From Streptococcus suis (lineage in GTDB: Bacteria; Bacillota; Bacilli; Lactobacillales; Streptococcaceae), in contig NZ_POJD01000142.1 in assembly GCF_002960445.1 (NCBI RefSeq), positions 310,001 to 374,000 of the forward strand: a stretch of 64,000 nucleotides of DNA, written 5' to 3'. The notes under the pieces were generated by a model that was given only the letters and a program-made list of their open reading frames with translations, made no database searches and was not told the origin of the DNA. Positions 52,966 through 63,000 of this stretch are shown in pieces (the first letter of the stretch is position 1; each line of letters opens with the position of its first letter). Both the position numbers and the translations under genes were made by a program.

Positions 52966-55233
52966 TTACTTAGCTTCCAAATGCCAGATATCTTCATTGT
53001 ACTGTTGGATAGTACGGTCAGATGAGAAGAAGCCTGCTTTGGCGATGTTAACGATGACTTTGTCCAACCAGCTGTCACGGTCTTCGTAGTCTGCCAACAT
53101 TCTTTCCTTAGTTTCAATGTAGTCTTCCAAGTCTAGCAAGGTCATGAAGTGGTCATTATGCTTGAGGTTGTCCTGCAAGCGCCAGAGGCGTTCATCAATA
53201 CCTCCAGCATGACGAATGGTATCAGATGTGATGAAGTCGATCAATGGACGGATAGCATCTCGTTCGTAGAATGCATATGGATGGTAAGTTCCATTTGCAT
53301 AGTGGTCAATAACAGTTTGGCTATCTTGACCGAAAATATAGATATTTTCATCACCGACCAACTCATGAATTTCCACGTTTGCACCGTCGTCTGTACCGAT
53401 AGTTAAGGCGCCGTTGAGCATGAATTTCATGTTACCAGTACCTGATGCCTCTTTGGATGCAAGAGAAATCTGTTCTGAAATATCTGCCGCTGGGATGATG
53501 AAGCTTGCTTCGGTTACATTGTAGTTTTCAATCATAACCAGCTGCAAGTGTGGTGCCACTTCTGGATCATTTTTAATAACCTGTGACAAGACCAAAATCA
53601 AGTGAATGATGTCTTGGGCAGTTGTGTAGGCTGGCGCTGCCTTTCCACCGAAGAAGACAGTAAGTGGACGAGTTGGAATATTGCCAGCCTTGATATCCAG
53701 ATACTTATGGATCACATAGAGGACATTCATCTGTTGACGCTTGTACTCGTGCATACGCTTGATTTGCACATCAAAGATGGACTCTGGATTGACATGTACA
53801 CCTTGAGTTTTGGTAATATGACGTTGTAGTTTACGCTTGTTGTGCTGCTTGGTTTCTTCCAACCATTTCTTCAATTCTTTACTATCTTTGTGGTCCAAGA
53901 GTTTTTCCAACTCGCTAGCATCGTGGTGATATCCATGTCCAAGCAAACCATCCAGGTAGCTAGCTAGGCTTGGGTTAGCATGCATGAGCCAACGGCGGAA
54001 GGTAATACCATTTGTCTTGTTGTTAAACTTCTCTGGATAGAGCTCGTAGAAGGCTTTCAACTCTGAAGTTTTCAAAATCTCTGTATGGAGGGCTGCCACA
54101 CCGTTGATCGAGTATCCATAGTGAATATCCATGTGGGCCATATGGACACGGCCATGTTCATCGATGATATTAACCGCTGGGTCATTTTTCACCTCTTTTG
54201 CTCGACGGTCCAATTCCTCGATAAACGGCACCAAGTGTGGCACCACACGATTCAAGAAATCAAGTGGCCATTTTTCAAGGGCTTCAGACAAGATAGTGTG
54301 GTTGGTATAGGCAGTCATCTTCTTAACAATTTCGATTGCATCATCAAAGGAAATACCACGAAGTTCCAACAAACGAATCAATTCTGGAATGACAAGGGAT
54401 GGGTGAGTATCATTGATTTGCACTACTGCATAGTCTGGCAAGTCATGGAGGTTTGAACCTTTGGCTACTGCTTCGTCAATCAAGAGTTGGGCTGCGTTTG
54501 ACACCATGAAATATTGCTGGAAGATACGGAGAACTTTACCTTCATCCGTTGAATCATCTGGGTAAAGGAAGAGAGTTAAGTTGCGGAAAATATCTTCCTT
54601 ATCAAATTCAATCCCATCGTAGATGATATTGTCATCAACAGAACCAAGGTCAAACAAGCGCAGACGATTCTTACGCTCTGTCTTATAACCAGGTACATCG
54701 ATATCGTACAACTTAGACGTCAAAGTAAAGTTAGCGAAAGGTACTTGATAAGAAATTGGTGACTCGGTCAACCAAGAGCGTGGCGTAATCCATTCATTTG
54801 GCACTGCCGATTGTTGGTGGTATTCAAACAACTGACGGAAAAGACCGAAGTGGTAGTTAAGACCAACACCATCTCCGTTAAGACCAAGACTAGCAATGGA
54901 ATCAAGGAAGCAGGCTGCCAAACGACCCAAACCACCGTTACCAAGAGATGGCTCCATCTCCACATCTTCAATGGCAATCAAGTCCTTACCTGCAGCTGCT
55001 AACTGGCTTTTCACCTCATCGTAAACACCCAAGTTAATCAAGTTGTTAGACAAGAGTTTACCAATCAAGAATTCCGCAGAAATGTAGTAGACCTTTTTCT
55101 TCTGCTCATTGGTGTATTTTGCTTCACTCTGTTGCTTTGTAAATGCGAGCAAAGCATAATAGAGTTCATGGTCGGAACAGTCCTCGATACGCTTGGCATA
55201 CATGGATTGGACAAAATTTTGTAAGTTAATCAC
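52966..55233 (-). CDS. glgP: glycogen/starch/alpha-glucan phosphorylase
   Basis: A 755-residue PLP enzyme releasing glucose-1-phosphate from alpha-1,4-glucans. [20 protein letters not shown] at about residues 98-117, [38 protein letters not shown] and the PLP lysine segment [20 protein letters not shown] are typical. It is shorter than the animal enzyme, with no N-terminal regulatory phosphorylation region, as in maltodextrin phosphorylases. Its promoter region has two CcpA-site-like sequences, so carbon catabolite control is likely. No other glycogen or maltose genes are adjacent. Confidence 0.94.
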   Translation of the reverse strand: MINLQNFVQSMYAKRIEDCSDHELYYALLAFTKQQSEAKYTNEQKKKVYYISAEFLIGKLLSNNLINLGVYDEVKSQLAAAGKDLIAIEDVEMEPSLGNGGLGRLAACFLDSIASLGLNGDGVGLNYHFGLFRQLFEYHQQSAVPNEWITPRSWLTESPISYQVPFANFTLTSKLYDIDVPGYKTERKNRLRLFDLGSVDDNIIYDGIEFDKEDIFRNLTLFLYPDDSTDEGKVLRIFQQYFMVSNAAQLLIDEAVAKGSNLHDLPDYAVVQINDTHPSLVIPELIRLLELRGISFDDAIEIVKKMTAYTNHTILSEALEKWPLDFLNRVVPHLVPFIEELDRRAKEVKNDPAVNIIDEHGRVHMAHMDIHYGYSINGVAALHTEILKTSELKAFYELYPEKFNNKTNGITFRRWLMHANPSLASYLDGLLGHGYHHDASELEKLLDHKDSKELKKWLEETKQHNKRKLQRHITKTQGVHVNPESIFDVQIKRMHEYKRQQMNVLYVIHKYLDIKAGNIPTRPLTVFFGGKAAPAYTTAQDIIHLILVLSQVIKNDPEVAPHLQLVMIENYNVTEASFIIPAADISEQISLASKEASGTGNMKFMLNGALTIGTDDGANVEIHELVGDENIYIFGQDSQTVIDHYANGTYHPYAFYERDAIRPLIDFITSDTIRHAGGIDERLWRLQDNLKHNDHFMTLLDLEDYIETKERMLADYEDRDSWLDKVIVNIAKAGFFSSDRTIQQYNEDIWHLEAK

Positions 55234-55269
55234 TGCTTATCTCCTTTTGTATATGTTAATGTAATCATT

Positions 55270-55304
55270 CAGAAACGTTTCTTGTTTTTTTGTAAACGTT
55301 TTCT
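55270..55304. promoter_or_regulatory. two cre-like CcpA sites
   Basis: Minus strand AGAAAACGTTTACA (55291-55304) matches the cre consensus TGWAARCGYTWWCA in 13 of 14 positions. A second one, CAGAAACGTTTCTTG (55270-55284 on the plus strand), is a good AAACGTTT dyad. Both lie downstream of the glgP promoter, so CcpA would act as a repressor. Confidence 0.65.
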
Positions 55305-55312
55305 ATATGATA

Positions 55313-55341
55313 ATTATACCCTATTTAACGAAAAAAGGCAA
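55313..55341 (-). promoter_or_regulatory. glgP promoter
   Basis: Minus strand TTGCCT (55336-55341), 17-bp spacer, TATAAT (55313-55318). The -35 lies inside the stem of the upstream terminator. Confidence 0.6.
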
Positions 55342-55377
55342 GCTATTATACCATCCTGTATATAGTTCGCCTTTTTA
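55331..55377 (-). terminator. terminator of the deoD/HIRAN transcript
   Basis: AAAAAGGCGAACTATATA, loop, TAT..ATAGCTTGCCTTTTTT with mismatches; T-run on the minus strand. Confidence 0.65.
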
Positions 55378-55415
55378 TTCTATAGCATTCAGAATGGACT
55401 GATTAGCCCTGTCCC

Positions 55416-55803
55416 TTATTTTTTGCGATTATCTTTAAATTTTACAACCACACGAAGTTGACGCTCAGGGTGTTCAGTCAAATCAATCATTTGAACGCGG
55501 GCTTCAAGAATGTCACCATGTCCATAGAATAACATACGACTAATCAAGCTATTCTTATGCTTGGGAATGTAGCCTAGCTTTTTCCCTTGATACAGAATTA
55601 CAACAGCCTCTGAATCATAGGGATTGGTCGGTTCTGCAAGCATTTCTAAGGAAGCGCCCAGCTTCAACTCTTTTAACCATCGCTCCCTTCTCGTTTTCAA
55701 GGAGCGAGCTCAGATAGTCCACTGGACTGTCTGACTAGTAAGCAAATCCTGCCAAATGAAAATCTTCAACATGCCGTGTCGGTTCAAAATTTGCAAACGT
55801 CAT
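55416..55803 (-). pseudogene. HIRAN-domain gene broken by a hairpin-repeat insertion
   Basis: An ATG at 55803 with GGAGGCTGCTT starts MTFANFEPTRHVEDFHLAGFAY, which is the start of a HIRAN protein, then meets TAG (55735-55737). The rest of the domain (WLKELKLGASLEMLAEP, NPYDSEAVVILYQGKKLGYIP, LISRMLFYGHGDILEA) is open in another frame down to 55416. Between them lies about 51 nt containing AGTCCACTGGACT-type hairpin and CGCTCC-CTTCTCGTTTTCAA-GGAGCG (55681-55706), a member of the hairpin family at 42928-43445. A frameshift follows. HIRAN domains bind DNA ends. A TTG at 55700 could still give a truncated 94-residue protein. Confidence 0.75.
55681..55730. repeat. hairpin-repeat copy inside the HIRAN gene
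   Basis: One 14-nt-loop hairpin (stem CGCTCC/GGAGCG, loop CTTCTCGTTTTCAA at 55687-55700) adjacent to a short hairpin CAGATAGTCC-ACT-GGACTGTCTG (55712-55734). The same two-part module occurs in the rpoD-side array around 43254-43297. Confidence 0.72.
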
Positions 55804-55832
55804 AAGCAGCCTCCATAGTAAAATCGTTCAGC

Positions 55833-56546
55833 TTATTCTGCAATCAGAGTTTCCAAGCCGACCTTCATCATGTCTGTGAAGGTGTTTTGACGCTCTTCTG
55901 CTGTGGTGTCTTCTTCTGGATTGACCAAGCTATCTGAAATGGTCATGATAGCAAGTGTTTCGACACCGAATTTAGCACCCAAGTAGTAGAGGGCTGCTGC
56001 TTCCATTTCGACTGCCTTAACACCGATTTGCCCCAGTTCCAAGTTACGACTGAAGAGTTTTGGTGAGTAGAAACTATCTGAAGATAGAACATTGCCCACA
56101 TGAGTAGTAATATTGAGCTCTTTAGCAATATGATAGGCCTTATCCAAGAGATTAAAGCTAGCAATCTGTGGCAAGTCATATTCTGGCCAATCAATGTTGA
56201 TCATACGAGAGTTGGTCGCTGCTGCCTGAGCCAAAACCAATTCACGAACATGCACATCCTTGTTTAAAGAACCGGCAGTACCTACACGGATGAGTTTTTT
56301 CACACCATAGTCATTGATGAGCTCGTGGGCGTAGATAGAGATAGATGGCATTCCCATACCAGTTCCCATGACTGAGACACGATGACCTTTATAGGTACCT
56401 GTGTAGCCGAACATATTGCGGACTTGGTTGAAGCAGACTGCATCTTCAAGGAAGTTTTCAGCGATAAATTTAGCACGAAGTGGATCACCAGGAAGCAAAA
56501 TCTTATCAGCGATTTCGCCTGGTTTTGCGGAAATATGGATTGACAT
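55833..56546 (-). CDS. deoD: purine-nucleoside phosphorylase DeoD type
   Basis: A 237-residue hexameric-type phosphorylase cleaving (deoxy)inosine, guanosine and adenosine to base and ribose-1-[54 protein letters not shown] and [17 protein letters not shown] with the C-terminal [17 protein letters not shown] (Asp acid) are complete. The start at 56546 is set by AAGGAAAGCTCTAT. Works with deoB and rpiA of the same cluster to feed ribose phosphate to the pentose pathway. Confidence 0.95.
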   Translation of the reverse strand: MSIHISAKPGEIADKILLPGDPLRAKFIAENFLEDAVCFNQVRNMFGYTGTYKGHRVSVMGTGMGMPSISIYAHELINDYGVKKLIRVGTAGSLNKDVHVRELVLAQAAATNSRMINIDWPEYDLPQIASFNLLDKAYHIAKELNITTHVGNVLSSDSFYSPKLFSRNLELGQIGVKAVEMEAAALYYLGAKFGVETLAIMTISDSLVNPEEDTTAEERQNTFTDMMKVGLETLIAE

Positions 56547-56567
56547 ATAGAGCTTTCCTTTTCTCAA

Positions 56568-56729
56568 TTATTTTTTCTTATTTTTACTTTGAAGCAAGAT
56601 GAAGAGCAAGGTAGTAGTAGCGATATAAGGGATACTGTGGACAGGTTTGAAAAAGAGGTAGGCGACAGCTACTATCGCCATCAAAAGAATACCAATCAGT
56701 ATCCATTTATCTGGATTAAAAGGTTTCAT
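56568..56729 (-). CDS. 53-residue membrane protein in the nucleoside operon
   Basis: ATG at 56729 to TAA at 56568 encodes 53 residues: MKPFNPDKWILIGILLMAIV, a second hydrophobic segment IPYIATTTLLFILLQ, tail SKNKKK. It fills the 208-nt gap between punA and deoD on the same strand; it ends 21 nt before the deoD start. AAGAGTG is the only purine-rich sequence upstream. The two-span arrangement with positive tail is that of a small membrane protein; unknown function. Confidence 0.6.
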   Translation of the reverse strand: MKPFNPDKWILIGILLMAIVAVAYLFFKPVHSIPYIATTTLLFILLQSKNKKK

Positions 56730-56754
56730 ACTGTACACACTCTTCTTGACAATC

Positions 56755-57564
56755 TTACAACTCTGCCAAGATAGCCTTGACCAAGCCTTTGAAGTTGCCC
56801 TTGATTTGCTCGGTTACTTCTACGACTTCTTCGTGGTTGAGTTCAGATTGGAAACCAGCCGCAAAGTTTGTGATAGCAGAAATACCCAAGACTTTCATAC
56901 CTGAGTGAGCTGCCACGATAACTTCTGGTACCGTTGACATACCGACTGCATGGGCACCCATAGTCTTGAAGGCCAAGATTTCTGCAGGTGTTTCATAGGT
57001 AGGACCTGTCACGCCGAGGTAGACACCATTGTCCAACTTGATACCCAATTTTTCCGCAACGGCATGAGCTTTTTCACGGTATTCTTTGGTGTAGGCATTG
57101 GACATATCTGGGAAACGTGGACCAAATTCTTCCAAGTTTTCGCCAATCAGCGGATTTTGACCAGTCATGTTGATGTGGTCTGTAATGGCCATAAGGGTGC
57201 CTGGACCGTAGCCGATACCACCTGCGGCATTGGTTACAATCACGCCTTCACAGCCAAGAGCTTTCATAACACGGACTGGGAAGGTCACGACTTCCATAGG
57301 ATTGCCTTCGTAGAAATGGAAACGACCTTGAAGAGCTAAGACCTTACGACCTGCCAAATCACCGTAGACCAACTTACCAGCGTGACCTACAACCGTTGAC
57401 TTGCCCCAGTTTGGAATGTCCGCGTAATCAATCACGATAGCATTTTCTACTTCTTCCGCTAATTCGCCCAAACCTGAGCCCAAGATCAAACCAAATTCTG
57501 GTTTAACCAAACCTTTTTCTTCTAAGAAGGTTTTTGTTTCATTGATTTTTGCTAGTAAACTCAT
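56755..57564 (-). CDS. punA: purine-nucleoside phosphorylase PunA (trimeric type)
   Basis: A 269-residue phosphorylase of the mammalian-like PNP class acting on inosine and guanosine. FGLILGSGLGELAEEVENA (phosphate site), GRFHFYEGNPMEVVTFPVRV, VTNAAGGIGYGPGTLMAITDHINMTGQNPL signature and SAITNFAAGFQSELNHEEVV (base-binding Asn) are intact. It complements DeoD, giving two purine phosphorylases in one operon. AAAGGAGAAATT precedes the ATG. Confidence 0.95.
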   Translation of the reverse strand: MSLLAKINETKTFLEEKGLVKPEFGLILGSGLGELAEEVENAIVIDYADIPNWGKSTVVGHAGKLVYGDLAGRKVLALQGRFHFYEGNPMEVVTFPVRVMKALGCEGVIVTNAAGGIGYGPGTLMAITDHINMTGQNPLIGENLEEFGPRFPDMSNAYTKEYREKAHAVAEKLGIKLDNGVYLGVTGPTYETPAEILAFKTMGAHAVGMSTVPEVIVAAHSGMKVLGISAITNFAAGFQSELNHEEVVEVTEQIKGNFKGLVKAILAEL

Positions 57565-57575
57565 AATTTCTCCTT

Positions 57576-57932
57576 TTATACATAATCCGACCAGTCATAT
57601 TCTGGCATTTTTTCCTTGATGATGTCGAGGGGACGACAGAGAAAGGCTGTCTTTTCACGCTCGATAATAGGACGGTTGAGAAGAGCAGGCTCTTCCACTA
57701 AACGTGCAAAGAGCTCTTCTTCTGACAAACCCGCTCGCTCTTCTTCCGTCAATCGAATGACTGCAGAGGGCTGACTGCACATTTTTTTCAAAAGAGCTGT
57801 CAACTCTACCTCTGTTAATGGATGTTCTAGATAATTAACCCATTTGATGTCCAGGTCTTGACTGGGCAATAAAACTTGTAATTTCTTACATTTGCTACAG
57901 TTGGGATTGTAATAGACCGTCAGTTGTTCCAT
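57576..57932 (-). CDS. ArsC/Spx-family thioredoxin-fold protein
   Basis: A 118-residue protein with YYNPNCSKCKKLQVLL at the start (Cys12, Cys15; CxxC). The ArsC family Arg/Pro pattern RPIIEREKTAFLCRPLDIIKE occurs at the C-terminus. Thioredoxin-like folds of this group are arsenate reductases or Spx-type regulators; with CSKC and no Spx-type C-terminal helices, a reductase is more likely. It is embedded in the nucleoside cluster, so a non-arsenic role is plausible. Its start overlaps the deoB stop by one base. Confidence 0.85.
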   Translation of the reverse strand: MEQLTVYYNPNCSKCKKLQVLLPSQDLDIKWVNYLEHPLTEVELTALLKKMCSQPSAVIRLTEEERAGLSEEELFARLVEEPALLNRPIIEREKTAFLCRPLDIIKEKMPEYDWSDYV

Positions 57933-59143
57933 TAGACCAGGGCTCCTAAGAAGCTCTCGCCAATCATGGCTTTTTCGACACCGAAGTTTTCAGCGATAGT
58001 CGCTGAAATGTCCGCAAAATGTCCGACTGGCAAGACACCACTTCCTGTGAAGGACTTGCTATAAGCCAAGAGTGGCACATACTCACGGGTATGGTCTGTA
58101 CCTGCATAGGCAGGGTCATTTCCATGGTCAGCCGTAATCAAGAGCAGGTCATCCTCACGCATGTGCTCAATAATTTCTGGAATGCGGGCATCAAATTCCT
58201 GCAAGCAATCGCGATAGCCTTCGATGTCACGACGGTGACCATAAACAGCGTCGAAGTCAACCAAGTTGGTAAACGAGAAACCTTTCTCAAAGTCAGCTAA
58301 CTGCAAGGTTTCAATCAAGACATCTACACCGTGCATATTTGACTTGGTGTGGCCCATGTCGTTAGTAATGCCTGATGCGTTGAAAATGTCGCTGATTTTG
58401 CCGACAGAATAAGTTGGCACGCCTGCATCCGCAAGCTTGTTGAGAACAGTTGCTTCAAATGGTGACACGGCATAGTCATGACGGTTGGCAGTCCGTGAGA
58501 AATTACCTGGCTCACCAACGTATGGACGGGCGATGATACGACCGAGCAATGCTGGACGTTCAAGGGTGATGGAACGAGCGTATTCGCAGATACGGTACAA
58601 TTCATCCAGTGGAATAATGTCTTCGTGGGCTGCAATCTGAAGCACAGGGTCTGCGGAAGTATAGACAATTAACTCCCCAGTTTCCATTTGGCGAGGACCA
58701 AAGTCATCAATAACAGCTGTACCTGAATAGGGCTTATTTGCCTCGCGGATGATTTTGCGTCCTGAAAATTCTTCGATTTTTACCAAAATTTCTTCTGGGA
58801 AACCGTCCCAGAAAGTATCGAATGGCTCTGTGATATTAAGCCCCATGATTTCCCAGTGACCTGTCATGGTGTCTTTTCCAAGTGACACTTCTTCCAACTT
58901 GGTCACGTAGCCAGTTGGATGACTTTCAGCAGGAACAGTCGCAAGGGCTGTGTCACGAGGGATGTTTCCAAGACCAATCTTCGCCATGTTTGGCACAGCA
59001 AGACCTGCTTTTTCAGAGATGTGGCCGAGGGTGTCAGACTCCGTGTCCGCAATCCCAGCGTTGAAAAACTTGTCTGCATCTGGTGCCGCACCAATTCCGA
59101 CAGAATCCATAACTACCAGGTGAATGCGTTTAAATTTAGACAT
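57932..59143 (-). CDS. deoB: phosphopentomutase
   Basis: A 403-residue alkaline-phosphatase-fold mutase converting ribose-1-P and deoxyribose-1-P to the 5-phosphates. [16 protein letters not shown] (metal Asp), [14 protein letters not shown] with the phospho-accepting Thr, [23 protein letters not shown] (metal Asp/His cluster) and [14 protein letters not shown] are present, in full length. Starts behind AAAAAGGAGTTCTT from its own extended -10, since rpiA is terminated upstream. Confidence 0.95.
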   Translation of the reverse strand: MSKFKRIHLVVMDSVGIGAAPDADKFFNAGIADTESDTLGHISEKAGLAVPNMAKIGLGNIPRDTALATVPAESHPTGYVTKLEEVSLGKDTMTGHWEIMGLNITEPFDTFWDGFPEEILVKIEEFSGRKIIREANKPYSGTAVIDDFGPRQMETGELIVYTSADPVLQIAAHEDIIPLDELYRICEYARSITLERPALLGRIIARPYVGEPGNFSRTANRHDYAVSPFEATVLNKLADAGVPTYSVGKISDIFNASGITNDMGHTKSNMHGVDVLIETLQLADFEKGFSFTNLVDFDAVYGHRRDIEGYRDCLQEFDARIPEIIEHMREDDLLLITADHGNDPAYAGTDHTREYVPLLAYSKSFTGSGVLPVGHFADISATIAENFGVEKAMIGESFLGALV

Positions 59144-59222
59144 AAGAACTCCTTTTTCTAGGAACTTGTATTTATGAGTGAACTACCGAGTTGCACATAC
59201 AGGTTCCATTGTTCGTCTTTTC

Positions 59223-59231
59223 ATTATACCA
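59223..59231 (-). promoter_or_regulatory. deoB promoter (extended -10)
   Basis: Minus strand TGGTATAAT (59223-59231), about 80 nt before deoB. The intervening leader contains GGAACC..GGTAGTTC half-complementary segments; no class recognised. Confidence 0.55.
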
Positions 59232-59272
59232 TAAAAACGCTCCCCATTAAATAAAAATGAGAAGCGTTTTCA
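59232..59272 (-). terminator. terminator of rpiA
   Basis: GAAAACGCTTCTCAT, A/T-rich loop, ATGGGGAGCGTTTTT on the minus strand. It separates rpiA from the deoB operon. Confidence 0.7.
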
Positions 59273-59274
59273 CT

Positions 59275-59949
59275 TTATTTCTTTTCAAGAATTTTTGGTC
59301 CTTGTGGGGTGCCAACAATGACCTTAGAAATCAAGCCTATGAAAAGCCCATGTTCCACGACACCGACTGTCTTATCCAGTTCGTCAGCCAGAGCATAGCT
59401 ATCTTCAATCCGTTGCAAATCAAGGTCAATGATGAAATTCTTCATATCTGTCACATGTTTCTGACCATCCTTCATCCGAAAACTTGGGCGATAGCCCTTT
59501 TTCTCGAAGTGACGGAAGAGATTTTCAGAACCATATTGCACCACTTCCACTGGCAACTTGAAGGCACCAAGGGTATCAACTACCTTGGATTCATCCACAA
59601 TCCAGATACTGTCCTTGCTGTTGACCGCAACCACCTTCTCCATGAGCAGGGCGGCTCCCCCACCCTTAATACCATTGAAGGCTCCGTCAACTTCATCAGC
59701 TCCATCAACTGTCAAATCTACATAGTCAACTTCATCTATATTCTTTAAAGGAATTCCTAAAGAAGCTGCATGGTCTGCAGTGGCATGAGAGGTCGTTACA
59801 CCAGTAATCTGCAAGCCTTCTTCCTGCACCCGACGACCGATTTCTTGGACAAAATAGTAGGCCGTTGACCCTGTTCCCAAGCCAACAATCATACCATCCC
59901 TCACAAAATCCGCCGCCTCAATTCCAACTTGTTCCTTTAAATTCGTCAT
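59275..59949 (-). CDS. rpiA: ribose-5-phosphate isomerase A
   Basis: A 224-residue isomerase interconverting ribose-5-P and ribulose-5-[65 protein letters not shown] (active-site Asp, Glu and Lys) are present. It joins purine-nucleoside salvage with the pentose phosphate pathway. Its -10 is TGCTATAAT (59983-59991), with a weak cre-like TGTAAACGGTTTAG (59966-59979) downstream, three mismatches from consensus. Confidence 0.95.
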   Translation of the reverse strand: MTNLKEQVGIEAADFVRDGMIVGLGTGSTAYYFVQEIGRRVQEEGLQITGVTTSHATADHAASLGIPLKNIDEVDYVDLTVDGADEVDGAFNGIKGGGAALLMEKVVAVNSKDSIWIVDESKVVDTLGAFKLPVEVVQYGSENLFRHFEKKGYRPSFRMKDGQKHVTDMKNFIIDLDLQRIEDSYALADELDKTVGVVEHGLFIGLISKVIVGTPQGPKILEKK

Positions 59950-60047
59950 GAATTGCTCCTTTCAGCTAAACCGTTTACATTCATTATAGCATGGATAGAA
60001 AATTCTGCCTACTGATTTCTACAAGAAGGGGGACAAAACCTGCCCCA

Positions 60048-63000
60048 TCATAATTTCTCCACATCTTTCAGCTTCACGGAAACAATCTTGGACACACCAG
60101 ATTCCTGCATGGTCACCCCATACATGGCATCCGCTGCCGCCATGGTCCCTTTTCGGTGGGTCACGACGATAAACTGACTATCCTTGTCAAAGCGATTGAG
60201 ATAGTCCCCGAAACGCTTGACATTGGCCTCGTCCAAGGCCGCCTCCACCTCGTCCAAGATGACAAAAGGAATGGTCTTGACGCGGATAATGGAAAATAGC
60301 AGAGCGAGGGCCGAGAGGGCTTTTTCGCCACCTGACATGAGGTTGAGCGATTGGATTTTCTTACCCGGAGGCTGAACTGAAATCTCGACACCCGCAGTCA
60401 AAATATCCTGCTCGGTCAATATCAAGTCCGCAGAACCACCGCCAAACATCTGTCTGAAAGTCTGCTTAAAGCTTTCGCGAATGGCTTCAAAGGTGACCTT
60501 AAAGCGTTCTTTGACTTCATCATCCATTTCATGAATGGTATTCAAGAGCAAATCACGCGCCGACAAAATATCCGTCCGTTGTTCATTGAGGAAGGTCAGA
60601 CGGTTATTGACCTCATCATACTGCTCAATGGCGTCCAAGTTGACTGGTCCCAAGGCACGAATAGCCCTCTCCAATTCTTTCAAGGTTTGTTCAGCCAGAG
60701 GCAAATTCTCTACTTCGTTTGCCTGGTCCTGAGCCGCTTCAAAGCTCAATTTGAAATGCTCTGTCAAATGACCAAGTAAGGTCCGTAGCCGATCTCCAGC
60801 CTGCTCACAATCAGCTTCCAGCTTGGCCTGCTTGCGAATGAGGTCATCATTTTTCAAACGAGCCTGGTCCAAACGACCTTCCAAGTCTTCAAACTGACCG
60901 TCAATATCTTCCAGCTCAAATTTCAAGCGGATTTGAATCTGATTGGTTTGGCTTTGCTTATCAGTTGCAGCCTGTAGTTGCTCTTCCAAAACCTCAATAC
61001 TAGTATCCTCTAAAGCCTCAACTTTCTGGTTAATCAGGTCTTCCAGGATAGAGATTTCCTTTTCAGTAGTCCCTTTTTCTTCCTGTAAACGACCAAGGTC
61101 TGTCTGTTCAAAGCGTAGCTGACTAGAAACTTCTGCCTGCTCCAAGGTCAATTGACCTTTCTGACTTTGTAGCTTCTGCAGACTTTCTTGGATGCTGTCG
61201 CGATTATCCCTTACCTGATTGATTTGATTGTCTAAGGCTTGTTTTTTCTCTGTCAAGGTTTGAAGACTGATTTCTTCCTTGCTAGCTTCATCTTCTAACT
61301 CAGTCAAAATGCTTGGGCTGACCTGACTCATTTGTAAGTCATACTGGGCTGTCACCTGAGCTAGACGATTTTCTGCCTGTTCTTGATGAATCCTTGCACT
61401 CTGCTGGCTCAGTCTAGCCTCTTCCCCCTCAGTCTTGATGGTTTCCAGACTTTCTCTGACGTGGTCTAGACTTGTCTTCTTAGTCGCCACCAAGTTTTCT
61501 TGCTCTTTCAACTGGCTAGACAGCTCTGCTATTTCTCCTAAAAGAGCATCGAGTTCAGGCTTAATGAAAGTGGTGCTGTTGTTTCGATTGCTACCACCCG
61601 CAAAGGCGCCGCCAGGACGGATTTCAGCACCGTCCATGGTCACCATACGAACCTGAAACTTGGTCGCACGCGCCGCCTGATTGGCATGGTCAATGCTATC
61701 AAAAATCGCAATAGTACCTAATAAATTTTGGAAAATAGCATCTAGATTTGGTTGATAGGTCACGAGGTCACTGGCCATCCCTAAGAAACCATCTGAGGTT
61801 TGAAGTAGGGCAAGTTGCTGACTGGACAATTGACGAGGCTTGATAGTGGTCAAAGGTAAGAAGGTAGCCCGTCCTTGACGTTTTTCCTTCAAGAAAGCAA
61901 TCGCTCGCTTGGCTGTCGCCTCGTCTTCGACGATAACGTTTTGGCTAGCTCCTCCAAGAGCAATTTCCAAAGCCGTCTGGTAACGAGTATCGAAAGTCAA
62001 TTGCTCACTGACTGCCCCGATGATGCCACCCAGACTAGACGAAGCCTGCAAGACAGCCTTGACCCCTGCGTAGAAATTAGAGTGATTTTTTAAGATAGCC
62101 TCCAAACTTGACTGGCGAGCCTGCTTGCCCTTCAATTGATCAATTAGATCAAACAAGCGATTTTGTTCAGCCTGATAGGCAGCCTGAGCCTGTTCAAGCT
62201 CTTCTTTCTTGGTCTGATAGGATGTGAGCAAACCCCGCAAGACTTGGTCAGCCTCTTCTGCGGCTACCTGGCTCTTAGCCAATTCTTCTTGAGCTGTCTG
62301 TTTTTCTGTCTGTAAACGTGCTAGGTCAGCAGATTTACTTTCTGATAAGCTGATTTGATTGGCAATATCCTGCTGAATCTTGGTCAAGCGGTTTGATGCT
62401 TCAGCCTCTTCCTGCATGAGGGCGACATACTGCTCACGCAGGTGATCCAATACCTGATCCGGATCTTCTGAGAAATAGGAAATCTCCTTATCAACCGAAG
62501 CAATTTCCTTTTTCAATTTGGACAAGGAAGCTCCCAACCTTTCCTGACTTTCCTGCTTGAGAACAATTTCCTCTTCCAGTTGTCCTCGCTTCGCAACCAG
62601 GGTTTCTAAACGCGACTGAGCTTCTTGTCGACTGGACTCATTCTGACTGCTTTCTAACTTATGAAGGTCAATTTTTCGTTCCAGGTCACTAATTAACTTG
62701 GTCAAATCCAGCAAAACAGCCTGTTCACGCTCCATTTGCTCGGATAAGCGATGGCGTTTTTCTTTTAAGGACTGGTTTTCTTGCTCAAGCTCTGAACGTT
62801 GTTGGTAGTAGCTTGCTAATTCTGACTTAACTACTTCAAGTTCGCTTTCCTTGCCAGTCAAAGCTTCTTTACCCTTTGTCAACTGAGCAACCAAAACATC
62901 CAGATACAGCTCCTTACGTTGGCCATCCAGTTCCAAGAATTGTTTAGCCGTTAGCGCCTGTTTCTCCAAGGGTTTGACCTGATTGTCCAATTCATAGATA

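Noticed and set aside
60000..60047. Terminator after smc
   Set aside because: Only a short GGGG/CCCC stem with poor T-run; not convincing.
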